From Stenotrophomonas maltophilia (GTDB lineage Bacteria > Pseudomonadota > Gammaproteobacteria > Xanthomonadales > Xanthomonadaceae): a stretch of 64,000 bases of DNA. The stretch is from positions 1,248,750 to 1,312,749 of the forward strand of contig NZ_CP033877.1 in NCBI RefSeq assembly GCF_006970445.1, written 5' to 3'. Position numbers and translations under genes: made by a program. Under the pieces are notes generated by a model, which saw only the letters and a list, made by a program, of their open reading frames with translations, was not told the origin of the DNA and did no database searches. Each line of letters opens with the position of its first letter. The first letter of the stretch is position 1. Positions 40,177 through 48,318 of the stretch are shown here, one piece after another.

Positions 40177-42483
40177 ATGGACATCTGGAACTGGGTCGAA
40201 AAACTGCAGGGCGACCTGCGCCAGGCCGGCCAGGCGCAGAACGCGCACCTGCTGAACCGCCTCGCCGACGAGGTCAGTGAGCTGCAGATCGACCGCGTCG
40301 ATGCGCTGCTGCCCGAAGCGCGCGCACTGGGCAAGGCGCTCGACAATCCCTGGGTCGACGTTTATGTCGGCCACTGGGCGCTGCGCAATCGTGTCGGCAA
40401 CCGTGTTGAAGGCGAGAGCGCACTTGGCGAGGCCGTGTCGCTGTTCGAGCGCGCGCACCGCGAGGACACCCTGGAATGCCCGCAGTCGATCTGCGTGACC
40501 CAGGATCTGGCCGCCTGCTACGGCAATATCGATGGCCCGGGCTGGGTGCCGGAGCGCATCGAGGTGTGCGACGAGACCCTGGGCCGCATCGATCCAAGCT
40601 GGGCCTGCTTCCAGTGCCTGAGCTGCGAGAAGGCCGATGCACTGCTCGACGATGGCCGTGGCCAGGAGGCGCTGGATTACCTGCAGGTGCAGTCCGATGC
40701 GATCGAGGCCTGCGGCAAGGAGGTGTTCGACAGCTTCCCGGAGATGCAGATCAAGATCCTGCTCGCCGTCGGCCGGGCCGAAGAGGCACTGGTGCTGATC
40801 GAAAAGCGCGAGGCCGAAGTGGCGGCTTCCGGTGAGTACGAGCCGGCCAATTGCACGGTGCCGCGCCGCCTGTCCAAGGCGTGGGCGCTGGCCCAGCTGG
40901 GCCGCGACGAAGAGGCGCTGCAGCAGCTGGTGCCGTGGCGCGAGCTGACCCCGAACTACTGGCGGCTGTGGGCGAACACCGCCGCTGCGCTGTGCCAGCG
41001 TGACCCTGCACGCAATACGTGGGACCTGGGTACGCGCTTCAACACGATCATCGAGCACTTCGCCCGGGTCGGTTCGCATCGCCTGCTGATCGAAGTCGCG
41101 GCGCTGAGCCTGGAGCTGGCGCTGCAGCGGGGAGCGCGCTGGGTGGCGCTGCGCCAGCTGGAGCTGGCGCGTACCCATCTGGCGCAGCTGCGCCAGGACC
41201 GGGGTGCGGCTGCGCTGGTGGCCGGCCTGGCGGCACGCATCGATGCCTTGCCGGAGATGGCACCGCTGCCGGCACCGGCGGGCGAGTTGCTGGCGTGGCT
41301 GGACGCGCGGGGCGAGCAGAACCAGTCGCGCGATCCGGAGCGTGAGGCGCAGTGGCTGCTGCAGGCACAGGCGCAGCTGCCCGATGACGAGGCCTTGGCC
41401 GAGATGGCCGCCTCCGCGCTGGGCGCCTGTGGTGCACAGACCGAAGCGCGCGCATTGCTGTGGCGCTTCGTGCGCGCGCACGCGCAGGATGACGGCCCGG
41501 CCGCCTACACGCTGATGCGCTGGCTGGCCGAGCAGGGCGACGACGATGGCCTGCGCCAGCTGGCCGAACTCTATCGCGGCAGTGTGCCGGTGTTCGCGCA
41601 CTGGTGCGAGGTGCAGCGCGCACGCCGCGTGTCCGACTGGCCGGCGCTGGAGCAGGCCGCGCAGGCGCTGCTGGCGGCATCGCCAGGTTCGCACGGTGCA
41701 CGTGGCACGCTGGCGCGGATGTACATGGAAACCGGCCGTTTCAGCGAGGCGCAGGCCTGCTATGCGCAGCTGGTGGAGCTGCTGGAAGAGCCGAGCGCCG
41801 CGCATTGGGACCACATGAGTGCAGCCAGCGCGGCGCGCGACTGGGATGCGGTGCGCCGCTCGGCCGCAGCGATCGGCATGGAGCTGTCCAGCCAGGACGG
41901 CGTGGTCGAGGAGCCGTGGGGCTGGGTGATCATCCGCAGCGAAGAGAACGGCGAGCCGATGGAGTACTACGCCCGTCGCAGCGGCCCGGTGACCGCACGC
42001 ATCGTCGAGAACGCGCCGGCCAACCGCGCGCAGCAGGTGGGTGACTGGGTGGTGTTCGATGCCGCGCTGGTGCATCCGGCACCGGAGGAGGAGGAAGCGC
42101 GCGAGCATTTCATCCCGACCTATGCGCAGGTGCATGTGCTGGAGCGCGGCGGCTTCGCCCGCAGCTGGCTGATCGACGGCGCACATCCGGGCGAAGAAGC
42201 CTGGAACGCCTTTGTCGCTGCGGCCGAAGCGCAGGGCTGGCAGGTGTGGTCGCACAGCCGCCCGGACTACACCGTGACCGATCCCGACGCGGAAGAGGGC
42301 ACGCTGCCGGGCCTGCTGTTCACGGTCGCCCAGCCGCAGGACCATGCGCCGCTGGCGCTGCACCGCTTCCTGCAGCAGGAAACCGTGAAGTGGCCGCATC
42401 CGCACTGCTGGCTGCGCCTGGCTGAAGCCTGCGACCAGGATCGCCAGCCACACCTGGATGTGATCGAGCGTTACGGCTTGTAA
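40177..42483 (+). CDS. Large TPR-like helical repeat protein linked to the Hsp90-like ATPase
   Basis: A 768-residue cytoplasmic protein without a signal peptide. Residues 1-560 are almost wholly alpha-helical and contain TPR-like pairs, for example ALDYLQVQSDAIEACGKEVF, RLSKAWALAQLGRDEEALQQ and ARGTLARMYMETGRFSEAQA. Residues 575-768 form a different, beta-rich domain (WGWVIIRSEENGEPMEYYAR; VGDWVVFDAAL; AQVHVLERGGFARSW). No enzyme motif is seen. The close spacing after an Hsp90-like gene suggests a partner or co-chaperone, by analogy with eukaryotic Hsp90-TPR cochaperones; this is inference. Confidence 0.78.
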   Translation: MDIWNWVEKLQGDLRQAGQAQNAHLLNRLADEVSELQIDRVDALLPEARALGKALDNPWVDVYVGHWALRNRVGNRVEGESALGEAVSLFERAHREDTLECPQSICVTQDLAACYGNIDGPGWVPERIEVCDETLGRIDPSWACFQCLSCEKADALLDDGRGQEALDYLQVQSDAIEACGKEVFDSFPEMQIKILLAVGRAEEALVLIEKREAEVAASGEYEPANCTVPRRLSKAWALAQLGRDEEALQQLVPWRELTPNYWRLWANTAAALCQRDPARNTWDLGTRFNTIIEHFARVGSHRLLIEVAALSLELALQRGARWVALRQLELARTHLAQLRQDRGAAALVAGLAARIDALPEMAPLPAPAGELLAWLDARGEQNQSRDPEREAQWLLQAQAQLPDDEALAEMAASALGACGAQTEARALLWRFVRAHAQDDGPAAYTLMRWLAEQGDDDGLRQLAELYRGSVPVFAHWCEVQRARRVSDWPALEQAAQALLAASPGSHGARGTLARMYMETGRFSEAQACYAQLVELLEEPSAAHWDHMSAASAARDWDAVRRSAAAIGMELSSQDGVVEEPWGWVIIRSEENGEPMEYYARRSGPVTARIVENAPANRAQQVGDWVVFDAALVHPAPEEEEAREHFIPTYAQVHVLERGGFARSWLIDGAHPGEEAWNAFVAAAEAQGWQVWSHSRPDYTVTDPDAEEGTLPGLLFTVAQPQDHAPLALHRFLQQETVKWPHPHCWLRLAEACDQDRQPHLDVIERYGL

Positions 42484-42495
42484 GCCGGGTATCGG

Positions 42496-42560
42496 GTAGT
42501 GCCGGCCACTGGCCGGCAGCGCCGGGATATCCTGTATTGCCGGCCAGCGGCCGGCACTAC
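42496..42560. repeat. SMAG-type GTAG palindrome pair, inverted
   Basis: A GTAG copy at 42496 and an inverted copy ending CTAC at 42560. The right copy ends only 4 bases before the AAGGAGA ribosome binding sequence of the next gene, so the hairpin sits in that gene's leader. Confidence 0.85.
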
Positions 42561-42575
42561 CTCAAGGAGAAATAC

Positions 42576-43040
42576 ATGCGAAAGACAGGGATGTTCGTGA
42601 TCGCCGGGCTGCTGCTGGCCCCCACCGTGCAGGCCGGGCCGGCCTGCCAGGAACCCGTGGCTGTGGCCCGCGCCTTCTACGAGGCAACGACGGGCGATGG
42701 CGACCTGCTGGAGCCACCACCGGCGCTGGTCAGCCCCGCTTTCGGCAAGGCGCTGCGCGGCGAGCGCGCCTGCCAGCAGCGCGAAGAGGGCATCTGCACG
42801 ATCGATTCCGATCCGTGGCTGGATGCGCAGGACGGCGACATCGAAACGCCGGTGCGTTACAGCTGGAAAGAGGCGTCGGCCTCCGCCGGCCAGGTCGAGA
42901 TGCGCTATTCGGTGTGGAAGAAGGCCTACGTGACCCGCCTGCCGATGGTGCGCCAGGGGCAGGGCTGCTGGCAGGTTGATGACATCCTCACCAACAGCGG
43001 CCGCTCGGTGCGGAAGATCCTGGCCCAACCGGTGCCTTGA
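42576..43040 (+). CDS. Small exported protein, DUF3828-like
   Basis: A 154-residue protein with a signal peptide (MRKTGMFVIAGLLLAPTVQAG). The mature part starts PACQEPVAVARAFYEATTG and has the short alpha-plus-beta pattern of NTF2-like DUF3828 proteins, including LVSPAFGKAL, DPWLDAQDG and the late GCWQVDDI. Mature Cys residues may form a disulfide. Function unknown. Start set by the signal peptide and AAGGAGA upstream. Confidence 0.72.
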   Translation: MRKTGMFVIAGLLLAPTVQAGPACQEPVAVARAFYEATTGDGDLLEPPPALVSPAFGKALRGERACQQREEGICTIDSDPWLDAQDGDIETPVRYSWKEASASAGQVEMRYSVWKKAYVTRLPMVRQGQGCWQVDDILTNSGRSVRKILAQPVP

Positions 43041-43051
43041 CCCGCTTACGG

Positions 43052-43130
43052 CATCCACGCATGGCATGGTCCAGTTGCCGGCCAGCGGCCGGCACTACGG
43101 GGGGGGGGCGACCGTTGGTCGGCACGCCTC
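43052..43130. repeat. Cluster of decayed GTAG palindromes with a G10 tract
   Basis: A decayed ATCCACGCATGGCATGG palindrome (43052-43069), a SMAG copy ending CTAC at 43098, a run of ten G residues (43099-43108) and another small palindrome (GACCGTTGGTC) fill the convergent gap between the exported protein and CcsA-like genes. Confidence 0.7.
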
Positions 43131-43924
43131 TATCGCGAATGCCCGAACACCAGTTCGATCACGAACTGGCTGCCGAAGAACGCCAGCAGCAGCAACAGCA
43201 TCGCCGCCAGTGTCCAGTGCACCGCCTTCATGCCGCGCCAGCCGTAGCGGCGACGGCCGATCAGCAGCACGCCGAATACGATCCATGACAGCACGCTCAG
43301 CACGGTCTTGTGCACCAGCTTCTGTGCCAGCAGGTCGTCGACGAACAGCACGCCGGTGACCAGGGTCAGGGTCAGCAGCGCGAAGCCGACGGTGATCACC
43401 CGGAACAGCAGCGATTCCAGGTCGGCCAGCGGCGGTAGCGCACGCAGCCACGGGCGGAACTCGCGGCGGCGCAGCGCGCGTTCCTGCAGCCACAGCATGA
43501 TCGCCAGCAGCGCGGCGATGCTCAGCGTGGCATAGGCCAGCAGCGCCAGCCAGGCGTGGCTGGCCAGGCGCCAGCCCAGCACCTTGCTCGGTTCGTGGCC
43601 GTAGCCGTGGTAGGCCAGCAGCAGCACTGCGGCCAGCGGGAACACCACCACGCCCAGCGCCGACATCCGTCCACGCGCGCCGACCAGCGAGGTCAGCCAG
43701 GCCATGCCCAGGCCGACCAGAGACAGCGCGGCGAAGAAGTGCATGTCCGGCCCGCCGTTGGTACGCATCGCCACCATCACGTGGTAGCCGCCATGCAGCA
43801 GCATCGCCGGCAGGGCGGGCCACAGCCAGGTGGGGGAGCCGGTGCTTTCATCGCGGCCGAGCGCGCGCACCAGCAGGGCAGTGGCTGCCAGGTAGAGCAG
43901 GGCGGCGATGAGAACGATTGTCAT
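43130..43924 (-). CDS. CcsA/YpjD-family inner-membrane protein
   Basis: A 264-residue protein with eight hydrophobic segments. It carries features of the cytochrome c assembly (CcsA/HemX-like) family: the LLHGGYH region, the conserved central ASHAWLALLAYATLSIAALLAI, and a late KTVLSVLSWIVFG with conserved His before it. In E. coli the homologue ypjD also sits next to ffh, supporting the call. Its role in heme handling in bacteria with other cytochrome c systems is not settled. Confidence 0.85.
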   Translation of the reverse strand: MTIVLIAALLYLAATALLVRALGRDESTGSPTWLWPALPAMLLHGGYHVMVAMRTNGGPDMHFFAALSLVGLGMAWLTSLVGARGRMSALGVVVFPLAAVLLLAYHGYGHEPSKVLGWRLASHAWLALLAYATLSIAALLAIMLWLQERALRRREFRPWLRALPPLADLESLLFRVITVGFALLTLTLVTGVLFVDDLLAQKLVHKTVLSVLSWIVFGVLLIGRRRYGWRGMKAVHWTLAAMLLLLLAFFGSQFVIELVFGHSR

Positions 43925-43999
43925 CGTTGCAGTTTCGCATACCCCTGCGGTGGTGGCGACGGCCCCGTGGTCGCAGTCCGGGGGGACAGCCGGACCCGC

Positions 44000-44005
44000 T
44001 ATACT
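44000..44005 (+). promoter_or_regulatory. Candidate -10 element of ffh
   Basis: TATACT lies 41 bases upstream of the ffh start in otherwise GC-rich sequence. No convincing -35 is seen at the right spacing. Confidence 0.4.
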
Positions 44006-44046
44006 GTCTGCCTTATTGTCCCCCGCTTTCAGACAGGTTGCGCCGC

Positions 44047-45423
44047 ATGTTCGAGTCCCTGACCCAGCGCCTTTCCGGCACCATCGAGCGCCTGCGTGGC
44101 CGTGGCCGCCTGACCGAGGAGAACATCCGCGAGGCGACCCGCGAAGTGCGCATCGCGCTGCTCGAAGCCGACGTTGCGCTGCCGGTGGTGCAGGCCCTGA
44201 TCGAGCGCATCAAGGTGCGCGCGGTCGGCCAGGAAGTGCTGAAGTCGCTCACCCCGGGCCAGGCCCTGATCAAGGTCGTGCGCGACGAGCTGACCGCGGT
44301 GATGGGCGCCGAAGCCAGCGACCTGAACCTCAATGTTCCCGCTCCGGCCATCATCCTGATGGCAGGCCTGCAGGGCGCCGGCAAGACCACCACGGTGGGC
44401 AAGCTGGCCAAGCACCTGAAGGAAAAGCGCAAGAAGAAGGTGATGGTGGTCTCGGCCGACGTCTACCGTCCGGCCGCGATCGAGCAGCTGAAGACCCTGG
44501 CCGAGCAGGTCGGCGTGCTGTTCTTCCCGTCCAGCGCCGACCAGAAGCCGGAAGCCATCGTCCGCGCCGCCATCGACGATGCACGCAAGTCGTTCGTCGA
44601 CGTGCTGCTGGTCGATACCGCCGGCCGCCTGGCCATCGACGAAGCGATGATGGCCGAGATCAAGGCCCTGCACGCTGCGGTGAATCCGGCCGAAACCCTG
44701 TTCGTGGTCGACGCCATGACCGGCCAGGACGCGGCCAACACCGCCAAGGCCTTCGGCGACGCCCTGCCGCTGACCGGCGTGGTGCTGACCAAGACCGACG
44801 GTGACGCCCGTGGCGGTGCCGCGCTGAGCGTGCGCTATATCACCGGCAAGCCGATCAAGTTCGTCGGTGTCAGCGAAAAGCCGGAAGGCCTGGACGTGTT
44901 CCACCCGGACCGCATCGCCAGCCGCATCCTCGACATGGGCGACGTGCTGTCGCTGGTCGAGCAGGTCGAGCAGCAGGTCGACAAGGACAAGGCCGCCAAG
45001 CTGGCCGAGAAGGTCGCCAAGGGCAAGAAGTTCGACCTGAACGACATGCGTGACCAGCTCGAGCAGATGCAGAACATGGGCGGCATCGGCGGCCTGATGG
45101 ACAAGCTGCCGGGCCTGGGCAATATCCCCGACCACCTGAAGCAGCAGGTGAGCCAGGGCAAGGAAGTGCCGCGCATGATCGCGATCATCGGCTCGATGAC
45201 CAAGAAGGAGCGGCGCAACCCGAACCTGCTCAACGGCTCGCGCCGCGCGCGCATCGCCAAGGGCTCGGGCGTGACGCCGGCTGACGTCAACAAGCTGATG
45301 AAGCAGTACATGCAGATGGAAAAGATGATGAGCAAGATGGCCGGCGGTGGCATGAAGGGCATGATGCGCAGCATGAAGGGCATGATGGGCGCCATGGGCG
45401 GCCGCGGCATGCCATTCCGTTGA
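44047..45423 (+). CDS. ffh: Signal recognition particle protein Ffh
   Basis: A 458-residue SRP54-type GTPase that binds signal sequences of nascent membrane proteins with 4.5S RNA. N domain from MFESLTQRLSGTIERL; G domain with GLQGAGKTTTVGKLAK (about 105-120), DTAGRL, TKTDGDARGG; the C-terminal M domain is Met-rich and ends MMGAMGGRGMPFR. The start was chosen at the conserved MFESLTQRL. It is divergent from the CcsA/YpjD-like gene. Confidence 0.98.
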   Translation: MFESLTQRLSGTIERLRGRGRLTEENIREATREVRIALLEADVALPVVQALIERIKVRAVGQEVLKSLTPGQALIKVVRDELTAVMGAEASDLNLNVPAPAIILMAGLQGAGKTTTVGKLAKHLKEKRKKKVMVVSADVYRPAAIEQLKTLAEQVGVLFFPSSADQKPEAIVRAAIDDARKSFVDVLLVDTAGRLAIDEAMMAEIKALHAAVNPAETLFVVDAMTGQDAANTAKAFGDALPLTGVVLTKTDGDARGGAALSVRYITGKPIKFVGVSEKPEGLDVFHPDRIASRILDMGDVLSLVEQVEQQVDKDKAAKLAEKVAKGKKFDLNDMRDQLEQMQNMGGIGGLMDKLPGLGNIPDHLKQQVSQGKEVPRMIAIIGSMTKKERRNPNLLNGSRRARIAKGSGVTPADVNKLMKQYMQMEKMMSKMAGGGMKGMMRSMKGMMGAMGGRGMPFR

Positions 45424-45514
45424 TGCAGCGACGGGGCCGGCGCGCATTGCGACCCGGCCCCGGTCACAATGACTGGCGTATGCTGGATGGCGACTTCTCC
45501 AACAGGTATGTCGC

Positions 45515-46591
45515 GTGAACGCATCGCCGATTCTTGAACGCGCCGACACCTTCTGTCGGCGTTTTTCATTGCAGCTTCCGATCCTGCTGGCACCGATGGC
45601 CGGTGCCTGCCCGGTGCCGCTGTCGGCCGCGCTGGCCAACGCCGGCAGCATGGGTGCGATGGGTGCGGTGCTGTCGCCGGCCGCTGATATCGGCTGCTGG
45701 ATGGATGACTTCCGCGCCGCTTCCAATGGGCCGGCGCAGGTGAACCTGTGGCTGCCGGATCCGGCGCCCGTTCGCGATGTCACTGCCGAAGCCACCAGCC
45801 GCGCCTTCCTCGCCCAATGGGGCCCGGACCTGCCTGCCAGCGCGGCCGACGCCACGCCGGCCGATTTCGATGAACAGTTCGCCGCCTTGCTGGCCGCGCG
45901 CCCGGCGGTGGCCTCGACCATCATGGGCGTGCTGTCGCCGCGCCACGTGCAGCAGTTGAAGGACGCCGGCATCGCCTGGATCGCCTGCGCGACCACGCTG
46001 GCCGAAGCGCGCGCGGCGCAGGATGCCGGTGCCGATGCGGTGGTGGCGCAGGGCGCCGAAGCCGGCGGCCATCGCGGTGCGTTCGACCCCAGTCTGGCCG
46101 AGCGCCAGCTGGTGGGCCTGTTCGCGCTGCTGCCGCGCTTGGCCGATCACCTGCAGATTCCGGTGATTGCCGCCGGTGGCATCGCCGATGGTCGTGGCAT
46201 CGCCGCTGCGCTCACCCTCGGCGCCAGTGCCGTGCAGATCGGCACTGCCTTCCTGCGCACGCCCGAAGCGGCGATCGCCTCGGCGTGGGCCGATGGGCTG
46301 GCCGCCAGCGAACCGGAAGACACCTGGCCGACCCGCGCCTTCAGCGGTCGCCTGGGCCGCGGCCTGGCGACACCCTATGTGCGCGCCGCCGCTGCAGAAG
46401 GCGCCCCGGCGCCGCGTCCGTACCCGGTGCAGCGCGGGTTGACCGCGCCGATGCGCAAGCAGGCCGTGCAGGAAAACCGTCTGGCGGCGATGCAGGCCTG
46501 GGCCGGGCAATCGGCGTGGATGGCACCGGCACAGCCTGCCGCCGACGTGTTGCGTGGTATGTGGAAACAGGCGCAGGCGCTGCTGCGATGA
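45515..46591 (+). CDS. Nitronate monooxygenase (2-nitropropane dioxygenase family)
   Basis: A 358-residue FMN-dependent TIM-barrel enzyme. Family features are the N-terminal [20 protein letters not shown], the middle [19 protein letters not shown] carrying the catalytic His, and the phosphate-binding [19 protein letters not shown] followed by [12 protein letters not shown]. It oxidises alkyl nitronates. GTG at 45515 is taken as start because the conserved barrel strand begins at about residue 20; no earlier start fits. A hairpin shaped like a terminator overlaps codons 10-17. The stop overlaps the next start (ATGA). Confidence 0.88.
   Translation: MNASPILERADTFCRRFSLQLPILLAPMAGACPVPLSAALANAGSMGAMGAVLSPAADIGCWMDDFRAASNGPAQVNLWLPDPAPVRDVTAEATSRAFLAQWGPDLPASAADATPADFDEQFAALLAARPAVASTIMGVLSPRHVQQLKDAGIAWIACATTLAEARAAQDAGADAVVAQGAEAGGHRGAFDPSLAERQLVGLFALLPRLADHLQIPVIAAGGIADGRGIAAALTLGASAVQIGTAFLRTPEAAIASAWADGLAASEPEDTWPTRAFSGRLGRGLATPYVRAAAAEGAPAPRPYPVQRGLTAPMRKQAVQENRLAAMQAWAGQSAWMAPAQPAADVLRGMWKQAQALLR
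45541..45566 (+). terminator. Terminator-shaped hairpin inside the 5' end of the nitronate monooxygenase gene
   Basis: A perfect 8-bp stem CGCCGACA/TGTCGGCG with a CCTTC loop is followed by TTTTT. It lies about 120 bases after the ffh stop, at a usual terminator distance, but inside the coding sequence of the next gene. Confidence 0.7.
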
Positions 46592-47391
46592 CGCTGACCT
46601 GCAACGGCCAGTCGGCACAGGTCGAGGACCTGCTGCCGGCGCTGGTGAACTATGGCCACTTCACTTCGCTGCAGGTGCGCGAGCACGCCGTGCAGGGACT
46701 GGACCTGCATCTGGCGCGGCTGTCGCAGGCCACGCGCGAACTGTTCGGCAGCGAGCTGGATACGGCGCAGGTGCAGGGTTGGATGGTGCAGGCGCTGCGG
46801 CAGGCCGGCCTGGCCGATGCCTCACTGCGGGTGACGGTGTACTCGCGCCGCTTCGATTTCCGCAACCCGCTGGCGGCGGTGCCGGTGGACGTGCTGGTGG
46901 CGGTGTCCGCGCCGGTGACGCTGACCGCCTCCAAGCGCGTGCGCAGTGTGGCCTGGCAGCGTGAACTGCCGCAGATCAAGCATGTGGGCACGTTTGGTCT
47001 GTTCGCCGAACGTCGCGCGGCGATGGCGGAAGGATTCGACGATGTGCTGTTCGTGACCGCCGATGGCGACGTGAGTGAGGGCAGCACCTGGAACCTGGCC
47101 GTGCACGATGGTGAACGGCTGCTCTGGCCGCAGGCGCCGGCCCTGCGCGGTACGGCCGAAGCGCTGCTGAAGCAGCATTGGCCCGGCGCGCAGCTGACGC
47201 AGCCATTGGCGCTGTCGGAGCTGGACAGCGTGAAGGCCGCTTTTGCCTGCAACGCCAGCGGCCTGTGGGCGCTGGAGGCCATTGACGGGCATGTCCTGCC
47301 CGGCTCGCAGGCACTGGCTGAACAGGGCAGGGCGGCGCTGGCGGCGGTGGCCTGGGACAGATTGACATCAGATCCCTTTTGCGGCGCATAA
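46588..47391 (+). CDS. PLP-dependent class IV aminotransferase (PabC/branched-chain type)
   Basis: A 267-residue fold-type IV PLP enzyme. The PLP lysine is in [19 protein letters not shown], and EGSTWNLAV is the usual phosphate-binding strand. It is a candidate aminodeoxychorismate lyase (folate pathway) or D-/branched-chain aminotransferase; the sequence alone does not decide. It overlaps the monooxygenase gene by ATGA. The last ~9 codons (TSDPFCGA and stop) are encoded by a GATCCCTT palindromic repeat, so the C terminus was probably altered by repeat insertion. Confidence 0.82.
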   Translation: MTLTCNGQSAQVEDLLPALVNYGHFTSLQVREHAVQGLDLHLARLSQATRELFGSELDTAQVQGWMVQALRQAGLADASLRVTVYSRRFDFRNPLAAVPVDVLVAVSAPVTLTASKRVRSVAWQRELPQIKHVGTFGLFAERRAAMAEGFDDVLFVTADGDVSEGSTWNLAVHDGERLLWPQAPALRGTAEALLKQHWPGAQLTQPLALSELDSVKAAFACNASGLWALEAIDGHVLPGSQALAEQGRAALAAVAWDRLTSDPFCGA

Positions 47392-47402
47392 GGGATCGGA
47401 CC
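47367..47402. repeat. Decayed copy of the GGTCAGATCCC palindrome
   Basis: The arms GATCCCTT (47371-47378) and AAGGGATC (47390-47397) and flanks TCA-/-GGACC match the element at 5542-5584, but the loop and outer arms have diverged. The stop codon of the class IV aminotransferase lies inside it. Confidence 0.65.
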
Positions 47403-47421
47403 TCGGGAGTGCATCCCGGGG

Positions 47422-47450
47422 TTGGCTCGGCCGGGCTCTGCCGCTATAAT
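47422..47450 (+). promoter_or_regulatory. Candidate sigma-70 promoter of rpsP-rimM-trmD-rplS
   Basis: TTGGCT (47422-47427) and a consensus TATAAT (47445-47450) are separated by 17 bases, about 50 bases upstream of rpsP. Confidence 0.7.
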
Positions 47451-47498
47451 CGCCCGCTTACCTCGCCATCCTGGCGACTGGGCAATAGGAAAAACACC

Positions 47499-47759
47499 AT
47501 GGTCAAGATTCGACTGACCCGCGGCGGCGCCAAGAAGCGTCCGTTCTACCACATCATCGTGACCGACGTGCGCAGCGCGCGCGACGGCCGCAACATCGAG
47601 CGCGTTGGCTTCTACAACCCGGTCGCCCAGGGCGCCGAGAAGCGCATCGAGCTGGACCTGGCCCGCGTTGACCATTGGGTCAAGAACGGCGCCCAGCCGA
47701 CCGACAAGGTCCGCAACCTGATCAAGGAAGCGACCAAGTCCCAGGCCGCTGCGGCCTGA
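47499..47759 (+). CDS. rpsP: Small ribosomal subunit protein bS16
   Basis: An 86-residue protein beginning [20 protein letters not shown], the bS16 signature, with [13 protein letters not shown] and the conserved [17 protein letters not shown]. It aids 30S assembly and opens the conserved rpsP-rimM-trmD-rplS operon. Confidence 0.98.
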   Translation: MVKIRLTRGGAKKRPFYHIIVTDVRSARDGRNIERVGFYNPVAQGAEKRIELDLARVDHWVKNGAQPTDKVRNLIKEATKSQAAAA

Positions 47760-47766
47760 TCCTGAC

Positions 47767-47788
47767 GGGCCACGCTTCGGCGTGGCCC
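47767..47788 (+). promoter_or_regulatory. GC-rich TTCG hairpin between rpsP and rimM
   Basis: A perfect 9-bp stem GGGCCACGC/GCGTGGCCC with a TTCG loop lies in the 44-base rpsP-rimM gap, followed by TCTTGGTT. It lacks a full T tract, so it may be a partial terminator or RNA processing/stability element that lowers rimM-trmD expression relative to the ribosomal proteins. Confidence 0.6.
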
Positions 47789-47803
47789 TCTTGGTTGAAG
47801 CAG

Positions 47804-48316
47804 ATGAAAGATATCGAGCGCCGCATCCTGCTGGGCAGGGTTGTCGGCGCTTTTGGTGTGCGCGGCGAGATCAAGCTCGAGTCCTGGACCGAGCCACGTT
47901 CCGCCATTTTCCGTTACCAGCCGTGGATCGTGCGCAGCCCGTCCGGCGTGGAAACCACGATTGAAGGTGTACGCGGCCGCGACAGCGGCAAGCACCTGGT
48001 CGCCCGTTTCCCCGGCGTCGAGGACCGCGATACCGTCGAAGCGATGCACGGCACCGAGATCTACGTGGCCCGCAGTGCATTGCCGCCGCCGAAGCCCGAC
48101 GAGTACTACTGGGTGGACCTGGAAGGCCTGGACGTGAAGACCACCGAGGGCATTGCCCTGGGCCAGGTCTCGCATCTGTTCAGCACCGGTGCCAACGACG
48201 TGGTGGTGGTCCGTGGTGACCGCGAGCGGATGATTCCGTTCGTGCAGCCGGACTTCGTCAAATCGGTCGACTTCGAGGCCAACCTGGTCGTGGTCGACTG
48301 GGATCCCGAGTTCTGA
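47804..48316 (+). CDS. rimM: Ribosome maturation factor RimM
   Basis: A 170-residue protein with the N-terminal RimM domain ([20 protein letters not shown]) and a C-terminal PRC-barrel ([30 protein letters not shown]). It assists maturation of the 30S head with uS19. The start was set by family similarity. trmD follows after 2 bases. Confidence 0.96.
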   Translation: MKDIERRILLGRVVGAFGVRGEIKLESWTEPRSAIFRYQPWIVRSPSGVETTIEGVRGRDSGKHLVARFPGVEDRDTVEAMHGTEIYVARSALPPPKPDEYYWVDLEGLDVKTTEGIALGQVSHLFSTGANDVVVVRGDRERMIPFVQPDFVKSVDFEANLVVVDWDPEF

Positions 48317-48318
48317 GT

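Noticed and set aside
46588..47391. Naming the class IV aminotransferase pabC
   Set aside because: The PLP fold is clear, but substrate-specific residues could not be resolved and no folate genes are next to it.
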